64,000 bases of DNA from Bacteroides oleiciplenus YIT 12058 (GTDB taxonomy: Bacteria; Bacteroidota; Bacteroidia; Bacteroidales; Bacteroidaceae), in NCBI RefSeq assembly GCF_000315485.1, contig NZ_JH992941.1, forward strand, positions 930,001 to 994,000, read 5' to 3'. A program made the translations under genes and the position numbers. Below, one piece after another: positions 9,206-18,014 of the stretch. The notes under the pieces are model-generated. The model had not been told where the DNA came from, searched no databases, and was given only the letters and a program-made list of their open reading frames with translations. Each line of letters opens with the position of its first letter. Positions within the stretch are counted from its first letter, which is position 1.

Positions 9206-9283
9206 ATCGCCTTATAACTTTATTTAACTTACAATCAGAAAGCAAGCGAAGCATTCTATTCAAAATACAGTTTGCTCACCAGA

Positions 9284-9316
9284 ATATCCGGCAACATCAC
9301 TGCCGGGTATTTTTTT
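9284..9316 (+). terminator. rho-independent terminator downstream of polA
   Basis: The stem ATATCCGGCA/TGCCGGGTAT (10 bp with one G-T pair, loop ACATCAC) is followed by seven T residues. It lies 78 bp after the polA stop. Confidence 0.85.
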
Positions 9317-9414
9317 GTCATCAATATTGGCAAAAAGAAAGAGTAACAAAGCACGCATCTCTGACATTTTGACTATATTTAGTCTATTATTTACATTTAT
9401 GTCAATTTAATCCG

Positions 9415-9422
9415 TACCTTTG
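9415..9422 (+). promoter_or_regulatory. Bacteroides-type -7 box for the DUF3836 gene
   Basis: TACCTTTG followed by C matches TAnnTTTG and lies 62 bp upstream of the start codon at 9485. The leader between them is AT-rich. Confidence 0.65.
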
Positions 9423-9484
9423 CGGCGAAATCAATGACATATTGATAGAATATAGTAAGAGATAACTTAAAAACATATGGAACC

Positions 9485-9877
9485 ATGAAAACAAAAGTAT
9501 TTTTAAAAACAGTTGCTTTGTCAGCAGTAATTCTGTTTGGTAGCATTGCAGCTTCTGCAGCTAACAAAAACAACCTTATTTACAATTCGGAAGAAAGAGA
9601 CGGAGTGATGGTAGGACAGACCGTTTACAAGATGGACGGTGGTGCTTTAGCAAACTATATGAAGTACAGCTACAAGTACGACGACCAGAAACGCATGACG
9701 GAAAGTGAAACTATGAAGTGGAACAGCACAAAGAACGCTTGGGAAAACGATCTCCGCGTTTGTTACGCTTACCAAGGAAAGAGCCTCACTACTACTTACT
9801 ACAAGTGGAACAGCAAACAAAAAGCATATGTCCTTGTTCCTGATATGACAGTTACAATGGACAACCCCAATCTGTAA
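9485..9877 (+). CDS. DUF3836 family small secreted protein
   Basis: The 130-residue protein begins with a clear signal peptide (MKTKVFLKTVALSAVILFGS, cleavage near ASA-AN), so it is exported. The mature part has two copies of a short aromatic motif: MKYSYKYDDQKRMTESETMK with WNSTKNAWEND, and YKWNSKQKAYV. This YxYDxxxR...KWNxxxxxW pattern is what I associate with DUF3836, a family of unknown function found mostly in Bacteroides. No catalytic residues can be named. It stands alone, with its own promoter box at 9415 and a terminator at 9954. Confidence 0.82.
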   Translation: MKTKVFLKTVALSAVILFGSIAASAANKNNLIYNSEERDGVMVGQTVYKMDGGALANYMKYSYKYDDQKRMTESETMKWNSTKNAWENDLRVCYAYQGKSLTTTYYKWNSKQKAYVLVPDMTVTMDNPNL

Positions 9878-9953
9878 AAAACGACAGATACTCTCTTAAA
9901 ATTCTAACAAATCGAACAAACCGAAACCTTTATAAGTTTTGTACACTAAGTGG

Positions 9954-9986
9954 AAGCCGGAATACGTGATGTATCCCGGCTTTTTT
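9954..9986 (+). terminator. rho-independent terminator after the DUF3836 gene
   Basis: AAGCCGGAATAC pairs with GTATCCCGGCTT (one mismatch, 5-base loop) and runs into a T-tract. It sits 76 bp after the stop and directly before the next promoter box. Confidence 0.85.
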
Positions 9987-9988
9987 CA

Positions 9989-9996
9989 TAACTTTG
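9989..9996 (+). promoter_or_regulatory. Bacteroides-type -7 box for the HD-domain gene
   Basis: TAACTTTG followed by C matches TAnnTTTG and lies only 23 bp before the start at 10020, implying a very short leader. Confidence 0.6.
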
Positions 9997-10019
9997 CCCA
10001 CCAAAACAATACTAATTCT

Positions 10020-10643
10020 ATGATACCCGCCACCCTCACCCACTACATTGAAACGGAGATTATCCCGCGTTACGAGCATTTTGATAAAGCTCATAATCTT
10101 TCGCATGTGCAGACAGTGATTGAAGAAAGCCTTTCACTTGCCGCGAAATATGACGTAAATGAAAACATGGCATACACCATCGCTGCATACCACGATACAG
10201 GGCTTTGCCGGGACAGAGCGACACACCATCTCCTTTCGGGTGAGATTCTGAAACAAGACAAAACGCTCCGCCAATGGTTCAGCGAGGAAGAGATAGAAAC
10301 CATGAAGGAGGCAGTGGAAGACCATCGCGCATCTACCGACCACGAACCACGAAGCATTTATGGCAAAATAGTGGCAGAAGCAGACCGCGTAATTGACCCC
10401 GTCATCACCCTGCGCCGCACCGTGCAATACGGGTTAAAGCAAAAACCGGAAGCGGAAGAAGAGTGGCACTACCAGCGTTTCCACCAGCATCTGATGGAGA
10501 AATACGCACCAGGAGGATACCTGAAGCTCTGGTTCCCGGAGTCAAAGAATGCAGAACGGCTGAAAGAACTGCAAAAGATTATCGCAGATGAAGCGCAGTT
10601 GAAGAATATCTTTCAACAGTTGTTTGCCGAGGAAAAGCAATAA
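10020..10643 (+). CDS. HD-domain metal-dependent phosphohydrolase
   Basis: The 207-residue protein has an HD-superfamily signature. There is an N-terminal histidine in HNLSHVQTVI, the HD pair in AAYHDTGLCRD (about residues 56-66), a downstream histidine in VEDHRAST, and the closing aspartate in IVAEADRVIDP. Such proteins hydrolyse phosphoester bonds in nucleotides, but the substrate cannot be inferred. The ATG at 10020 gives MIPATLTHYIETEI. An in-frame upstream ATG at 9939 would force translation through the terminator hairpin and promoter, so I reject it. The -7 box at 9989 fits the chosen start. Confidence 0.85.
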   Translation: MIPATLTHYIETEIIPRYEHFDKAHNLSHVQTVIEESLSLAAKYDVNENMAYTIAAYHDTGLCRDRATHHLLSGEILKQDKTLRQWFSEEEIETMKEAVEDHRASTDHEPRSIYGKIVAEADRVIDPVITLRRTVQYGLKQKPEAEEEWHYQRFHQHLMEKYAPGGYLKLWFPESKNAERLKELQKIIADEAQLKNIFQQLFAEEKQ

Positions 10644-10712
10644 AATCTCACCTTACTCTATCTTTCCTCTTCCGATTAAGATAATATTAATCCATTCTTT
10701 AATGGAGCACGC

Positions 10713-10720
10713 TAACTTTG
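10713..10720 (+). promoter_or_regulatory. Bacteroides-type -7 box for the DUF5703 gene
   Basis: TAACTTTG matches TAnnTTTG and lies 41 bp before the start codon at 10762. Confidence 0.6.
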
Positions 10721-10761
10721 TGCCCCAACTCAGAATTTATGTACCTAATATTATCAAGAAC

Positions 10762-13014
10762 ATGAAGAACAAACTTTTCCGCTTGGGAATATGCCTCTGT
10801 TTCCTGTCATTCATCAGCGGACCCAAGGAGGCCTCTGCCAAAAACGAATTGCCAGCCGACGTATTGAAACAACTGAATCAATACAACGTAGTGTGGAACA
10901 CCCTCAGCACCACTGGCTCTATGGAATCCATGCCTTTGGGAAACGGAGACATCACCGCAAATGTATGGATTGAAAAGGGAGGCGATTTACTACTCTACAT
11001 TGGCAAATCGGACACCTGGAGCGAAGCCACACGGCTCCTGAAAGTAGGCAGGATACGGGTGAAATTCACCCCCAACCCTTTCACCGAAGATGCCTTTTTC
11101 TCACAGGAACTCAACCTGCACAAAGGAGAAATCAACGTAACGGCAGGCCCGAAAGGCAATGCCACCCGCATCAAACTATGGATTGACGCCAACCAACCCG
11201 TCATCCGCATAGAAACCGCCTCCGACAAGAATATTTCCGTAAGCTGCACCACAGAACTGATGCGTCCCCACCCCTACACCATGACGGGGGGCGATGACCC
11301 TCTGGCATCCAGTTTCCGGGGATTGATGGACAGCCCTGTCCGTCCTTCCGAAAGTGCCGACGTACTGGAACGGAAACCAGACCGCATCCAGTGGTATCAC
11401 CGCAACCAAAGCTCTTTCTTCGAGACCATACTCACCCATCAGAACGTTCCGGAACTGATAGGCAAATATCCCGACCCGTACATGAACCGTACCTTCGGAG
11501 CTGCCATCATTGGTGAGAGCATGCACCCGCAAAACGACAGTACCCTCGTCTCCTCAAAAGAAATGAAGAAGCATACCCTCTCCATCTACCCCTACACGGC
11601 ACAAACAGCCACCGTACAGGAATGGAACACCCAACTCGAAGCCCTCATCGCCTCCGCCAACAGCGCACCTCTGAAAACATCCTACAAGCACCATCAGGAA
11701 TGGTGGGACCGCTTCTGGAACCGCAGTTGGATATTCCTTTCCGGTGACGAAGATGCCGAAGTGGTCACCCGCGCATATCTGTTACAACGCTTCATGATGG
11801 CTTGCCAAAGTCGCGGCGCATATCCTGCCAAATTTAACGGCGGCAATTTCACCTTCGACTACAAAGGCAAAAACGGTGATTACCGTACATGGGGGCCCGG
11901 CTATTGGTACCAGAACTGCCGCCTTTACTACTGGCCGCTCTCCGCATCGGGAGACTTTGACCTGAAGAAGCCCTGGTTCGACATGTACCTCAACATGCTC
12001 CCTTTGCAGACAGACATCACCCGCATTTACTACGGACATGAAGGTGCTTTCTTCCCCGAAACCCTGAACTTCTTCGGCATGTACATCCAGGACGACTGGG
12101 GCTGGAACAACAAAGGAAAAGCCTCGCAAACACGCTGGATACGCTACCACTATTCCGGTGCACTGGAGATGTTGTCCGAAATGCTCGACAGCTACAACTA
12201 TACCAAGGACGAAGCATTTGCCCGCCGATATATTATCCCTTTTGCCACCCAAGTCATCCGTTTCTTCAACCAGCACTGGCCGCAGATAAACCAAACCCTG
12301 CGCTTCATTCCGGCAAATGCCATCGAGCAATTCTGGGATTGCCTGAACCCGATGGACTACATCGCCGGATTGAAATACAACATCACCCAACTGGCCGAAC
12401 TGCCCGTCGGAATCATTGAGCCCGCCCTGCTTAAAGAATGGAACGATTGCCTGCAAGCACTCCCTGCCCTTCCCAAAACAGGAGATGGCAAAAGGCTGCT
12501 TCCCGCCGAAGAATACGGTCAGGGACGCAATTTCGAGAACCCCGAATGTTACGCCATCTTCCCGTTCAAACTCTACGGGCTGGGACGCCCCGACCTGGAC
12601 GTTGCCCTCAATACCTTCGCTCACCGCGAATTCAAGCAGACCACCTGCTGGTCGCAAGACCCCATACAGGCACCCCTGCTGGGGCTAGCCGATGAGACCA
12701 AAGAGTTTCTTTTAAAGAATGTGCGCGCAACAGACCCCGAAGTCCGCTTCCCTGCATTCTGGAAACCGGGTAGCGATTACATTCCGGACTTTGACAACGG
12801 TGGTGCCTTCACAATCGGCCTGCAAAACATGCTCTTGCAGAATGTAGGCAAGCAAATCCTCATTTTGCCCGCATTCCCGGCATCATGGAAAGTAGACTTC
12901 AAGCTACATGCCTATGACAACACCGTGGTGCGTGCAAAGGGCACAGGAAATAACGTTACAGCGCTGGATGTCCTTCCGGAAGCAAGAAAGAAAGATGTCG
13001 TTATAAACAAGTAA
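10762..13014 (+). CDS. secreted DUF5703 / GH95-like putative glycoside hydrolase
   Basis: This 750-residue protein has a signal peptide (MKNKLFRLGICLCFLSFISG). The N-terminal part (about residues 30-280) reads YNVVWNTLSTTGSMESMPLGNGDITANVW and LLLYIGKSDTWSE, split here by a short gap. I recognise this as DUF5703, a domain resembling the N-terminal beta-domain of GH95 fucosidases. The remainder is rich in aromatics and helices (WWDRFWNRSW, GGNFTFDYKG, YYWPLSASGDFDLKKPWF, PAFPASWKVDF) and fits an (alpha/alpha)6 barrel. Activity is inferred from fold resemblance only; the substrate is unknown. The frame opens at 10624 inside the HD gene, but the ATG at 10762 directly precedes the signal peptide. 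No transporter or regulator is adjacent. Confidence 0.75.
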   Translation: MKNKLFRLGICLCFLSFISGPKEASAKNELPADVLKQLNQYNVVWNTLSTTGSMESMPLGNGDITANVWIEKGGDLLLYIGKSDTWSEATRLLKVGRIRVKFTPNPFTEDAFFSQELNLHKGEINVTAGPKGNATRIKLWIDANQPVIRIETASDKNISVSCTTELMRPHPYTMTGGDDPLASSFRGLMDSPVRPSESADVLERKPDRIQWYHRNQSSFFETILTHQNVPELIGKYPDPYMNRTFGAAIIGESMHPQNDSTLVSSKEMKKHTLSIYPYTAQTATVQEWNTQLEALIASANSAPLKTSYKHHQEWWDRFWNRSWIFLSGDEDAEVVTRAYLLQRFMMACQSRGAYPAKFNGGNFTFDYKGKNGDYRTWGPGYWYQNCRLYYWPLSASGDFDLKKPWFDMYLNMLPLQTDITRIYYGHEGAFFPETLNFFGMYIQDDWGWNNKGKASQTRWIRYHYSGALEMLSEMLDSYNYTKDEAFARRYIIPFATQVIRFFNQHWPQINQTLRFIPANAIEQFWDCLNPMDYIAGLKYNITQLAELPVGIIEPALLKEWNDCLQALPALPKTGDGKRLLPAEEYGQGRNFENPECYAIFPFKLYGLGRPDLDVALNTFAHREFKQTTCWSQDPIQAPLLGLADETKEFLLKNVRATDPEVRFPAFWKPGSDYIPDFDNGGAFTIGLQNMLLQNVGKQILILPAFPASWKVDFKLHAYDNTVVRAKGTGNNVTALDVLPEARKKDVVINK

Positions 13015-13028
13015 TCGCAACCATTACT

Positions 13029-13112
13029 TTACCAACGTTTTGCCAAGGCTGTGGCAAGCTTTTGCCATCGCACTGGCAAGACATTGCCACAGCCTTGGCA
13101 AAACGTTGGTAA
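13029..13112. repeat. 22-bp-period TTGCCA/TGGCAA array, copy 2, forming a 29-bp-arm perfect inverted repeat
   Basis: Three TTGCCA-N6-TGGCAA units start at 13040, 13062 and 13084. Bases 13029-13057 are the exact reverse complement of 13084-13112, with a 26-base centre that itself contains one unit. The outermost bases are TTACCAACG and CGTTGGTAA, so here the outer boxes are ACCAAC/GTTGGT rather than TTGCCA/TGGCAA. It begins 15 bp after the stop of the DUF5703 gene. Confidence 0.93.
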
Positions 13113-13255
13113 CATAGCAGCAAAAGATGCATGTACCCTGTCCTGTCCCTTCAAAAAGCCGAATCCACCCACGCTTACCACTAACCCTCAGACGAAAACC
13201 AATGCCCCCAATGGTAAAAATGTACAATCCGTAAGGCAATAAACAGAAGAATACC

Positions 13256-13263
13256 TATCTTTG
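13256..13263 (+). promoter_or_regulatory. Bacteroides-type -7 box for ychF
   Basis: TATCTTTG followed by C matches TAnnTTTG, 33 bp before the ychF start codon. Confidence 0.6.
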
Positions 13264-13296
13264 CAGACAGAAAACAAAGTAATAACGAAATAGATA

Positions 13297-14400
13297 ATGG
13301 CTTTACAATGTGGTATTGTCGGCCTGCCGAATGTAGGCAAGTCGACGCTTTTCAACTGTTTGTCCAACGCAAAAGCGCAGGCGGCAAACTTTCCTTTTTG
13401 TACAATAGAACCGAATGTGGGTGTAATCACCGTGCCCGATGAGCGCCTGACGAAGCTCGCCGAACTGGTACATCCGGGCCGCATCGTGCCCACTACAGTG
13501 GAAATCGTGGACATTGCCGGACTCGTAAAGGGTGCCAGCAAAGGCGAAGGATTGGGTAACAAATTCCTCGCGAACATTCGTGAAACGGATGCCATCATTC
13601 ACGTGCTGCGTTGTTTCGACGATGAAAACGTGACACACGTAGACGGAAGCATCAACCCGGTGCGCGACAAGGAAATCATCGACTACGAGTTGCAATTGAA
13701 AGACCTGGAAACCATTGAAAGCCGCATCCAGAAAGTGCAGAAACAAGCACAGACGGGTGGCGACAAAGCTGCCAAGCTGGCTTACGATGTACTGGTGCAG
13801 TATAAAGAAGCACTGGAACAAGGCAAAAGCGCACGCACCGTGCAGTTCGAAACCAAAGATGAACAAAAGATTGCCAAAGAACTTTTCCTCCTGACCAGTA
13901 AACCGGTGATGTACGTTTGCAACGTGGACGAGGCAAGTGCAGTGAACGGCAATAAGTACGTGGAAATGGTGCGCGAAGCAGTGAAGGACGAAAATGCCGA
14001 AATCCTGATTGTAGCCGCCAAGACCGAAGCGGACATCGCCGAGCTGGAAACGTACGAAGACCGCCAGATGTTCCTCGAAGAAGTAGGATTAAAGGAGTCC
14101 GGCGTAAGCCGCCTGATTAAATCGGCCTACAAACTGCTGAATCTGGAAACCTTCATCACCGCCGGAGAAATGGAAGTGAGAGCATGGACCTATCAGAAAG
14201 GCTGGAAAGCTCCGCAATGTGCCGGAGTTATCCACACCGACTTTGAAAAAGGGTTCATCCGCGCAGAGGTTATCAAGTACGAAGACTTCATCCAGTATGG
14301 TAGCGAGGCCGCCGTACGCGAAGCCGGAAAGCTGGGCGTGGAAGGCAAAGAATACGTGGTGCAGGACGGAGACATCATGCACTTCCGGTTCAACGTCTGA
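13297..14400 (+). CDS. ychF: ribosome-associated ATPase YchF (Obg family)
   Basis: YchF is a P-loop enzyme of the Obg group that prefers ATP, binds ribosomes and is linked to oxidative stress responses. The 367-residue length is normal. The P-loop is GLPNVGKST (residues 8-16). The switch II region is VDIAGLVKGASKGEGLG. The base-recognition motif is NVDE (in YVCNVDEAS) instead of the GTPase NKxD, which explains the ATP preference. A central coiled-coil insertion (ETIESRIQKVQKQAQTG) and the C-terminal TGS-like domain (AGVIHTDFEKGFIRAEV) are present. It has its own promoter box and a hairpin after the stop. Confidence 0.97.
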   Translation: MALQCGIVGLPNVGKSTLFNCLSNAKAQAANFPFCTIEPNVGVITVPDERLTKLAELVHPGRIVPTTVEIVDIAGLVKGASKGEGLGNKFLANIRETDAIIHVLRCFDDENVTHVDGSINPVRDKEIIDYELQLKDLETIESRIQKVQKQAQTGGDKAAKLAYDVLVQYKEALEQGKSARTVQFETKDEQKIAKELFLLTSKPVMYVCNVDEASAVNGNKYVEMVREAVKDENAEILIVAAKTEADIAELETYEDRQMFLEEVGLKESGVSRLIKSAYKLLNLETFITAGEMEVRAWTYQKGWKAPQCAGVIHTDFEKGFIRAEVIKYEDFIQYGSEAAVREAGKLGVEGKEYVVQDGDIMHFRFNV

Positions 14401-14416
14401 TTTACGGAACTCATTA

Positions 14417-14446
14417 TAAATCGTCCGCCGGATGGCGGACGATTTA
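14417..14446 (+). terminator. hairpin downstream of ychF
   Basis: A perfect 13-bp GC-rich stem (14417-14429 with 14434-14446) with a GGAT loop follows the ychF stop by 16 bp. The T-run after it is short (TTTAA), so it may be a weak terminator or a 3'-stabilising structure. Confidence 0.7.
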
Positions 14447-14473
14447 ATCACAGAATAATACTGCAAACCAATC

Positions 14474-15289
14474 ATGAAGCAACTTTTCTCCACTCTACTC
14501 GTCATGCTTCTGTGCAGTGTCGCTTATGCACAGCAACAAGACTCAGTGACCATCTCCGGTCGTGTGACAGACTATGACGGGCAACCGATAGACAGTGCCA
14601 GTGTTTGGTGGCAAAACCCGCAGTTCGACATTGCCATAGAAGCCATCACCGGTAAAGACGGGCACTACACCGCCCGTGTGCCTAAAGGCAAATATCAAAG
14701 TGTATCCGCTATCTATCTCCCCTCTTATGCACATATGGCCATGAAAAGCGGTCTGCCCGAAGCCGAACACCGTCTGGAGTTCTGGGCTTGGGACTTCATC
14801 GCCGACCGTGACACTACGCTCAACATCCGCTACAACCGTATGGAAGCTTACGGCCTGCGTGCTTTTCGCATTCCCGGCGCCATGCCCACCTATCAGATAT
14901 ACGTCCGCCCCATGAGCCTGACGCGCTTCTACCAATGGATGGAAAAGACAAAGCCCGAATCCATACTGCACGGTGAAGCCCTTGGCGACATCAAGCAAGA
15001 GTCCCAAAGCAAGGATGCCAAAGAATCGCAGTGGGCACCCCGTCCCGAACAACAGAAAGTCACAGTCTGGATAGACGGCGAAGAAGTCCCCGTATTGATG
15101 AAGCAGGAAATAAAAGAGTACTTTGACGCCAACGAATACGCCAATGCCTATCTGCTGACCGTGGACCTCCCCAAGCATCCGAAGGCAGGACTTCCTTACC
15201 GTGTTTTCAAGGTAGAGCTGGAAGACCTGGAAAACGGTGACCGGGGCGAAGGACTTTACTATATGGAAAAAGAAATCTACGTAAAATAG
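14474..15289 (+). CDS. secreted protein with carboxypeptidase-regulatory-like domain, function unknown
   Basis: The 271-residue protein starts with a signal peptide (MKQLFSTLLVMLLCSVAYAQ). Residues about 24-85 (VTISGRVTDYDGQPIDSASV, then GKDGHYTARVPKGKY) form a carboxypeptidase D regulatory-like beta-sandwich. This domain is common at the N-terminus of Bacteroidota surface proteins, where it acts as a structural module. The rest (about 100-271) has no family I recognise; it contains VTVWIDGEEVPVL and ends YYMEKEIYVK. It has no lipobox and no TonB-receptor barrel. The next gene follows 11 bp later, so the two may be co-transcribed. Confidence 0.6.
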   Translation: MKQLFSTLLVMLLCSVAYAQQQDSVTISGRVTDYDGQPIDSASVWWQNPQFDIAIEAITGKDGHYTARVPKGKYQSVSAIYLPSYAHMAMKSGLPEAEHRLEFWAWDFIADRDTTLNIRYNRMEAYGLRAFRIPGAMPTYQIYVRPMSLTRFYQWMEKTKPESILHGEALGDIKQESQSKDAKESQWAPRPEQQKVTVWIDGEEVPVLMKQEIKEYFDANEYANAYLLTVDLPKHPKAGLPYRVFKVELEDLENGDRGEGLYYMEKEIYVK

Positions 15290-15300
15290 TATATTGCAAA

Positions 15301-16224
15301 ATGGAGAACAATAATATGAAATACCTTATAGCCGGCACAGGTGGCGTGGGAGGCAGTATCGCCGCCTTTCTTTCCCTTGCCGGAAAAGATGTGACCTGCA
15401 TTGCCCGCGGTGAGCACCTGGCTGCCATACGCGAACACGGATTGCGTCTGCACTCCGACCTGAAAGGCGAACATACACTACCCATAAAAGCCTATACTGC
15501 TGAAGAATATACAGGTAAAGCCGACGTCATCTTTGTATGCGTCAAAGGCTATTCCGTAGACTCGATAACGGAGTTGATAAAACGCTCCGCCCATAAGGAC
15601 ACTGTCGTAATCCCTATTCTCAATGTCTACGGCACAGGTCCCCGCATCCAGCGCCTAGTGCCCGGAGTGACGGTTCTGGACGGCTGCATCTATATCGTCG
15701 GCTTCGTGTCCGGCAAAGGGGAAATCACGCAAATGGGCAAGATATTCCGTCTGGTTTACGGTGCACACAAAGGCACGGTTGTTCCCCGTGGAACGTTGGA
15801 AACTATCCAACAGGATTTGCAGGAAAGCGGCATCAAAGCCGAAATATCTCCCGACATCAACCGGGATACTTTCGTGAAGTGGTCTTTCATCTCCGCTATG
15901 GCTGTCACCGGAGCCTATTACGATGTGCCTATGGGCGAAGTGCAGAAGCCCGGAGAGGTGCGCGATACGTTTATCGGGCTGTCCCAGGAAAGTGCCGCAC
16001 TGGGCGCTAAACTCGGCATTGATTTCAAAGAAGACATTGTAGAATATAATCTTAAAGTTATAGACAAACTGGACCCGGAAAGTACTGCTTCCATGCAGAA
16101 GGATATGGCTAAGGGACACGAAAGTGAAGTACAAGGATTGCTTTTTGATATGATTGCTGCCGCAGAAGAACAGGGGATTGATATTCCGACGTACAGGATG
16201 GTGGCGGAAAAGTTCAAACAATAA
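15301..16224 (+). CDS. panE: ketopantoate reductase family protein (2-dehydropantoate 2-reductase)
   Basis: PanE reduces 2-dehydropantoate to pantoate with NADPH in pantothenate and CoA synthesis. The 307-residue protein has an N-terminal Rossmann motif (IAGTGGVGGSIAAFL), VCVKGYSVDS with the conserved lysine, and the helical C-terminal domain with KWSFISAMA, MGEV and SMQKDMAKGHESEVQGL. The usual NG pair after the VK strand is replaced by ILNVYGTG, so specificity is less certain than the fold; other ketoacid reductases of the family are possible. A second in-frame ATG at 15316, preceded by GGAG, could be the true start and gives MKYLIAGTGGVGG. It is followed by the two lgt genes. Confidence 0.82.
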   Translation: MENNNMKYLIAGTGGVGGSIAAFLSLAGKDVTCIARGEHLAAIREHGLRLHSDLKGEHTLPIKAYTAEEYTGKADVIFVCVKGYSVDSITELIKRSAHKDTVVIPILNVYGTGPRIQRLVPGVTVLDGCIYIVGFVSGKGEITQMGKIFRLVYGAHKGTVVPRGTLETIQQDLQESGIKAEISPDINRDTFVKWSFISAMAVTGAYYDVPMGEVQKPGEVRDTFIGLSQESAALGAKLGIDFKEDIVEYNLKVIDKLDPESTASMQKDMAKGHESEVQGLLFDMIAAAEEQGIDIPTYRMVAEKFKQ

Positions 16225-16245
16225 ACCATATAATCAGATATATTT

Positions 16246-17091
16246 ATGCCATCACTGCTGACTATCAACTGGAATCCCGACCCCGAACTGTTCAACCTCT
16301 TCGGAAGTTTCCCCATTCGCTATTATGGGCTACTGTGGGGCATCGGCATCGTACTTGCCTGCATCATAGTCCAGCGCCAATACCGTGACAGGAAAATCAG
16401 TGAAGACAAGTTCACCCCGCTCTTTTTCTATTGCGTAATAGGCATCACTCTCGGAGCAAGATTAGGACACTGCATCTTCTACGATTGGAGTTATTATCAG
16501 AATCATCTCATAGAAATGATACTTCCCATCAAGCAGTTTCCGAACGAAGGCTGGAAATGGATAGGCTATCGAGGACTTGCCAGTCATGGCGGCACCCTCG
16601 GACTCATCATCGCCCTGTGGCTGTATTGCCGCAGAACCAAGATGCACTACATGGACGTACTGGACATGATAGCCGTAGCCACCCCCATCTGCGCCTGTTT
16701 CATCCGCCTTGCCAACCTGATGAACTCCGAAATCATCGGTAAGCCAACCGATGTGCCCTGGGCTTTTGTTTTCGAACAGGTAGATATGCTACCCCGCCAT
16801 CCGGCACAGCTTTACGAAGCAATCGCCTACTTCATCTTCTTCCTGGGAATGATTTACTTATATAAGAAATCAGACCATGGCACAAAGCTGCACCGCGGCT
16901 TCTTCTTCGGTCTTTGCCTGACAGAGATATTCGTCTTCCGTTTCTTTGTGGAGTTCCTGAAAGAAAACCAAGTGGATTTTGAGAATACAATGACTCTCAA
17001 CATGGGGCAATGGCTCAGCGTTCCGTTCGTTATCATCGGAATATACTTCATGCTCTTTTACGGGAAGAAACAAGCGATAAAAAGTAAATAA
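16246..17091 (+). CDS. lgt: prolipoprotein diacylglyceryl transferase, copy 1
   Basis: Lgt transfers a diacylglyceryl group from phosphatidylglycerol to the lipobox cysteine of prolipoproteins in the inner membrane, the first step of lipoprotein maturation. The 281-residue protein has about seven hydrophobic segments. It retains [12 protein letters not shown], the HGG motif in [12 protein letters not shown], the Lgt signature segment [16 protein letters not shown] with the essential arginine, and RHPAQLYEA. It begins [21 protein letters not shown] closely similar gene follows 30 bp downstream, so this is a tandem duplication; both copies keep the catalytic motifs. Confidence 0.95.
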   Translation: MPSLLTINWNPDPELFNLFGSFPIRYYGLLWGIGIVLACIIVQRQYRDRKISEDKFTPLFFYCVIGITLGARLGHCIFYDWSYYQNHLIEMILPIKQFPNEGWKWIGYRGLASHGGTLGLIIALWLYCRRTKMHYMDVLDMIAVATPICACFIRLANLMNSEIIGKPTDVPWAFVFEQVDMLPRHPAQLYEAIAYFIFFLGMIYLYKKSDHGTKLHRGFFFGLCLTEIFVFRFFVEFLKENQVDFENTMTLNMGQWLSVPFVIIGIYFMLFYGKKQAIKSK

Positions 17092-17121
17092 ACTCATCTA
17101 TAAACCAAATATATTAAAAAT

Positions 17122-17949
17122 ATGCTCTCATTACTAACCATCAACTGGAACCCCAACCCCGAACTGTTCAACCTGTTCGGTCATGTACCCGTCCGTTACT
17201 ACGGTCTGTTGTGGGTAATTGGCATCGCATGTTCCTATTTCGTAGTCCGCTACCAGTATAGAGATAAGAAAATCAGCGACGCCAAGTTCGAACCGCTGTT
17301 CTTCTATTGCTTCTTCGGTATCCTCATCGGCGCCCGGCTGGGACACTGCCTGTTCTATCAGCCGGAATATTATCTGCATCATTTCTGGGAAATGATATTG
17401 CCTATACAATTCCCGCCCGAAGGTGGCTGGAAGTGGACAGGCTATGCTGGACTTGCCAGTCACGGCGGTACCCTCGGATTGATTATTGCTCTCTGGATGT
17501 ACTGTCGCAAGATGAAGATGCACTACATGGATGTGCTGGACATGATAGCCGTATCCACCCCTATTTGCGCCTGCTTCATCCGTCTTGCCAACCTGATGAA
17601 CTCCGAAATCATTGGTAAAGCAACCGATGTGCCCTGGGCATTTGTTTTTGAAAGAGTGGATATGCTGCCCCGCCATCCGGCACAGCTTTACGAGGCCATC
17701 GCCTATTTCATCTTCTTCCTGATTATGATTTTCCTGTATAAGAACTACGGCAAAAAGCTGCACCGTGGCTTCTTCTTCGGACTCTGCCTGACAGAGATCT
17801 TTGTATTCCGCTTCTTCGTAGAGTTCCTAAAAGAAAACCAGGTAGACTTTGAAAACAGCATGTCGCTGAATATGGGACAATGGCTGAGTGTTCCGTTTGT
17901 AATCATAGGGGTATATTTTATGTTCTTCTACGGAAAGAAGAAGGCATAG
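17122..17949 (+). CDS. lgt: prolipoprotein diacylglyceryl transferase, copy 2
   Basis: This 275-residue paralogue matches the preceding lgt along its whole length, with most differences in the first 100 residues and at the C-terminus. The catalytic segments [39 protein letters not shown] and RHPAQLYEA are intact. It starts [20 protein letters not shown]. Loss of a few residues before the last third ([10 protein letters not shown] against [12 protein letters not shown] in copy 1) accounts for part of the length difference. A strong terminator lies just after it. Which copy is the main enzyme cannot be told; both could be active. Confidence 0.95.
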   Translation: MLSLLTINWNPNPELFNLFGHVPVRYYGLLWVIGIACSYFVVRYQYRDKKISDAKFEPLFFYCFFGILIGARLGHCLFYQPEYYLHHFWEMILPIQFPPEGGWKWTGYAGLASHGGTLGLIIALWMYCRKMKMHYMDVLDMIAVSTPICACFIRLANLMNSEIIGKATDVPWAFVFERVDMLPRHPAQLYEAIAYFIFFLIMIFLYKNYGKKLHRGFFFGLCLTEIFVFRFFVEFLKENQVDFENSMSLNMGQWLSVPFVIIGVYFMFFYGKKKA

Positions 17950-17970
17950 AAGCATAAAGAAAACAAGCAA

Positions 17971-18006
17971 ATGGCTGAAGAATCTTGTGTAAGATTCTTC
18001 AGCCAT
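17971..18006. terminator. bidirectional terminator between lgt copy 2 and the 513-aa gene
   Basis: A perfect 16-bp stem with a GTGT loop (17971-17986 with 17991-18006) lies between two convergent genes and ends in a T-rich stretch (CTGTTTCTTTATTT). Confidence 0.92.
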
Positions 18007-18014
18007 CTGTTTCT

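Noticed and set aside
11782..12657. Long minus-strand open frame inside the DUF5703 gene
   Set aside because: Shadow of a real gene; valine- and glycine-rich translation without a recognisable domain.
15781..15794. GTTCCCCGTGGAAC in panE as a second parS-like site
   Set aside because: It has a mismatch in the invariant CACGTG core and lies in coding sequence that explains it.
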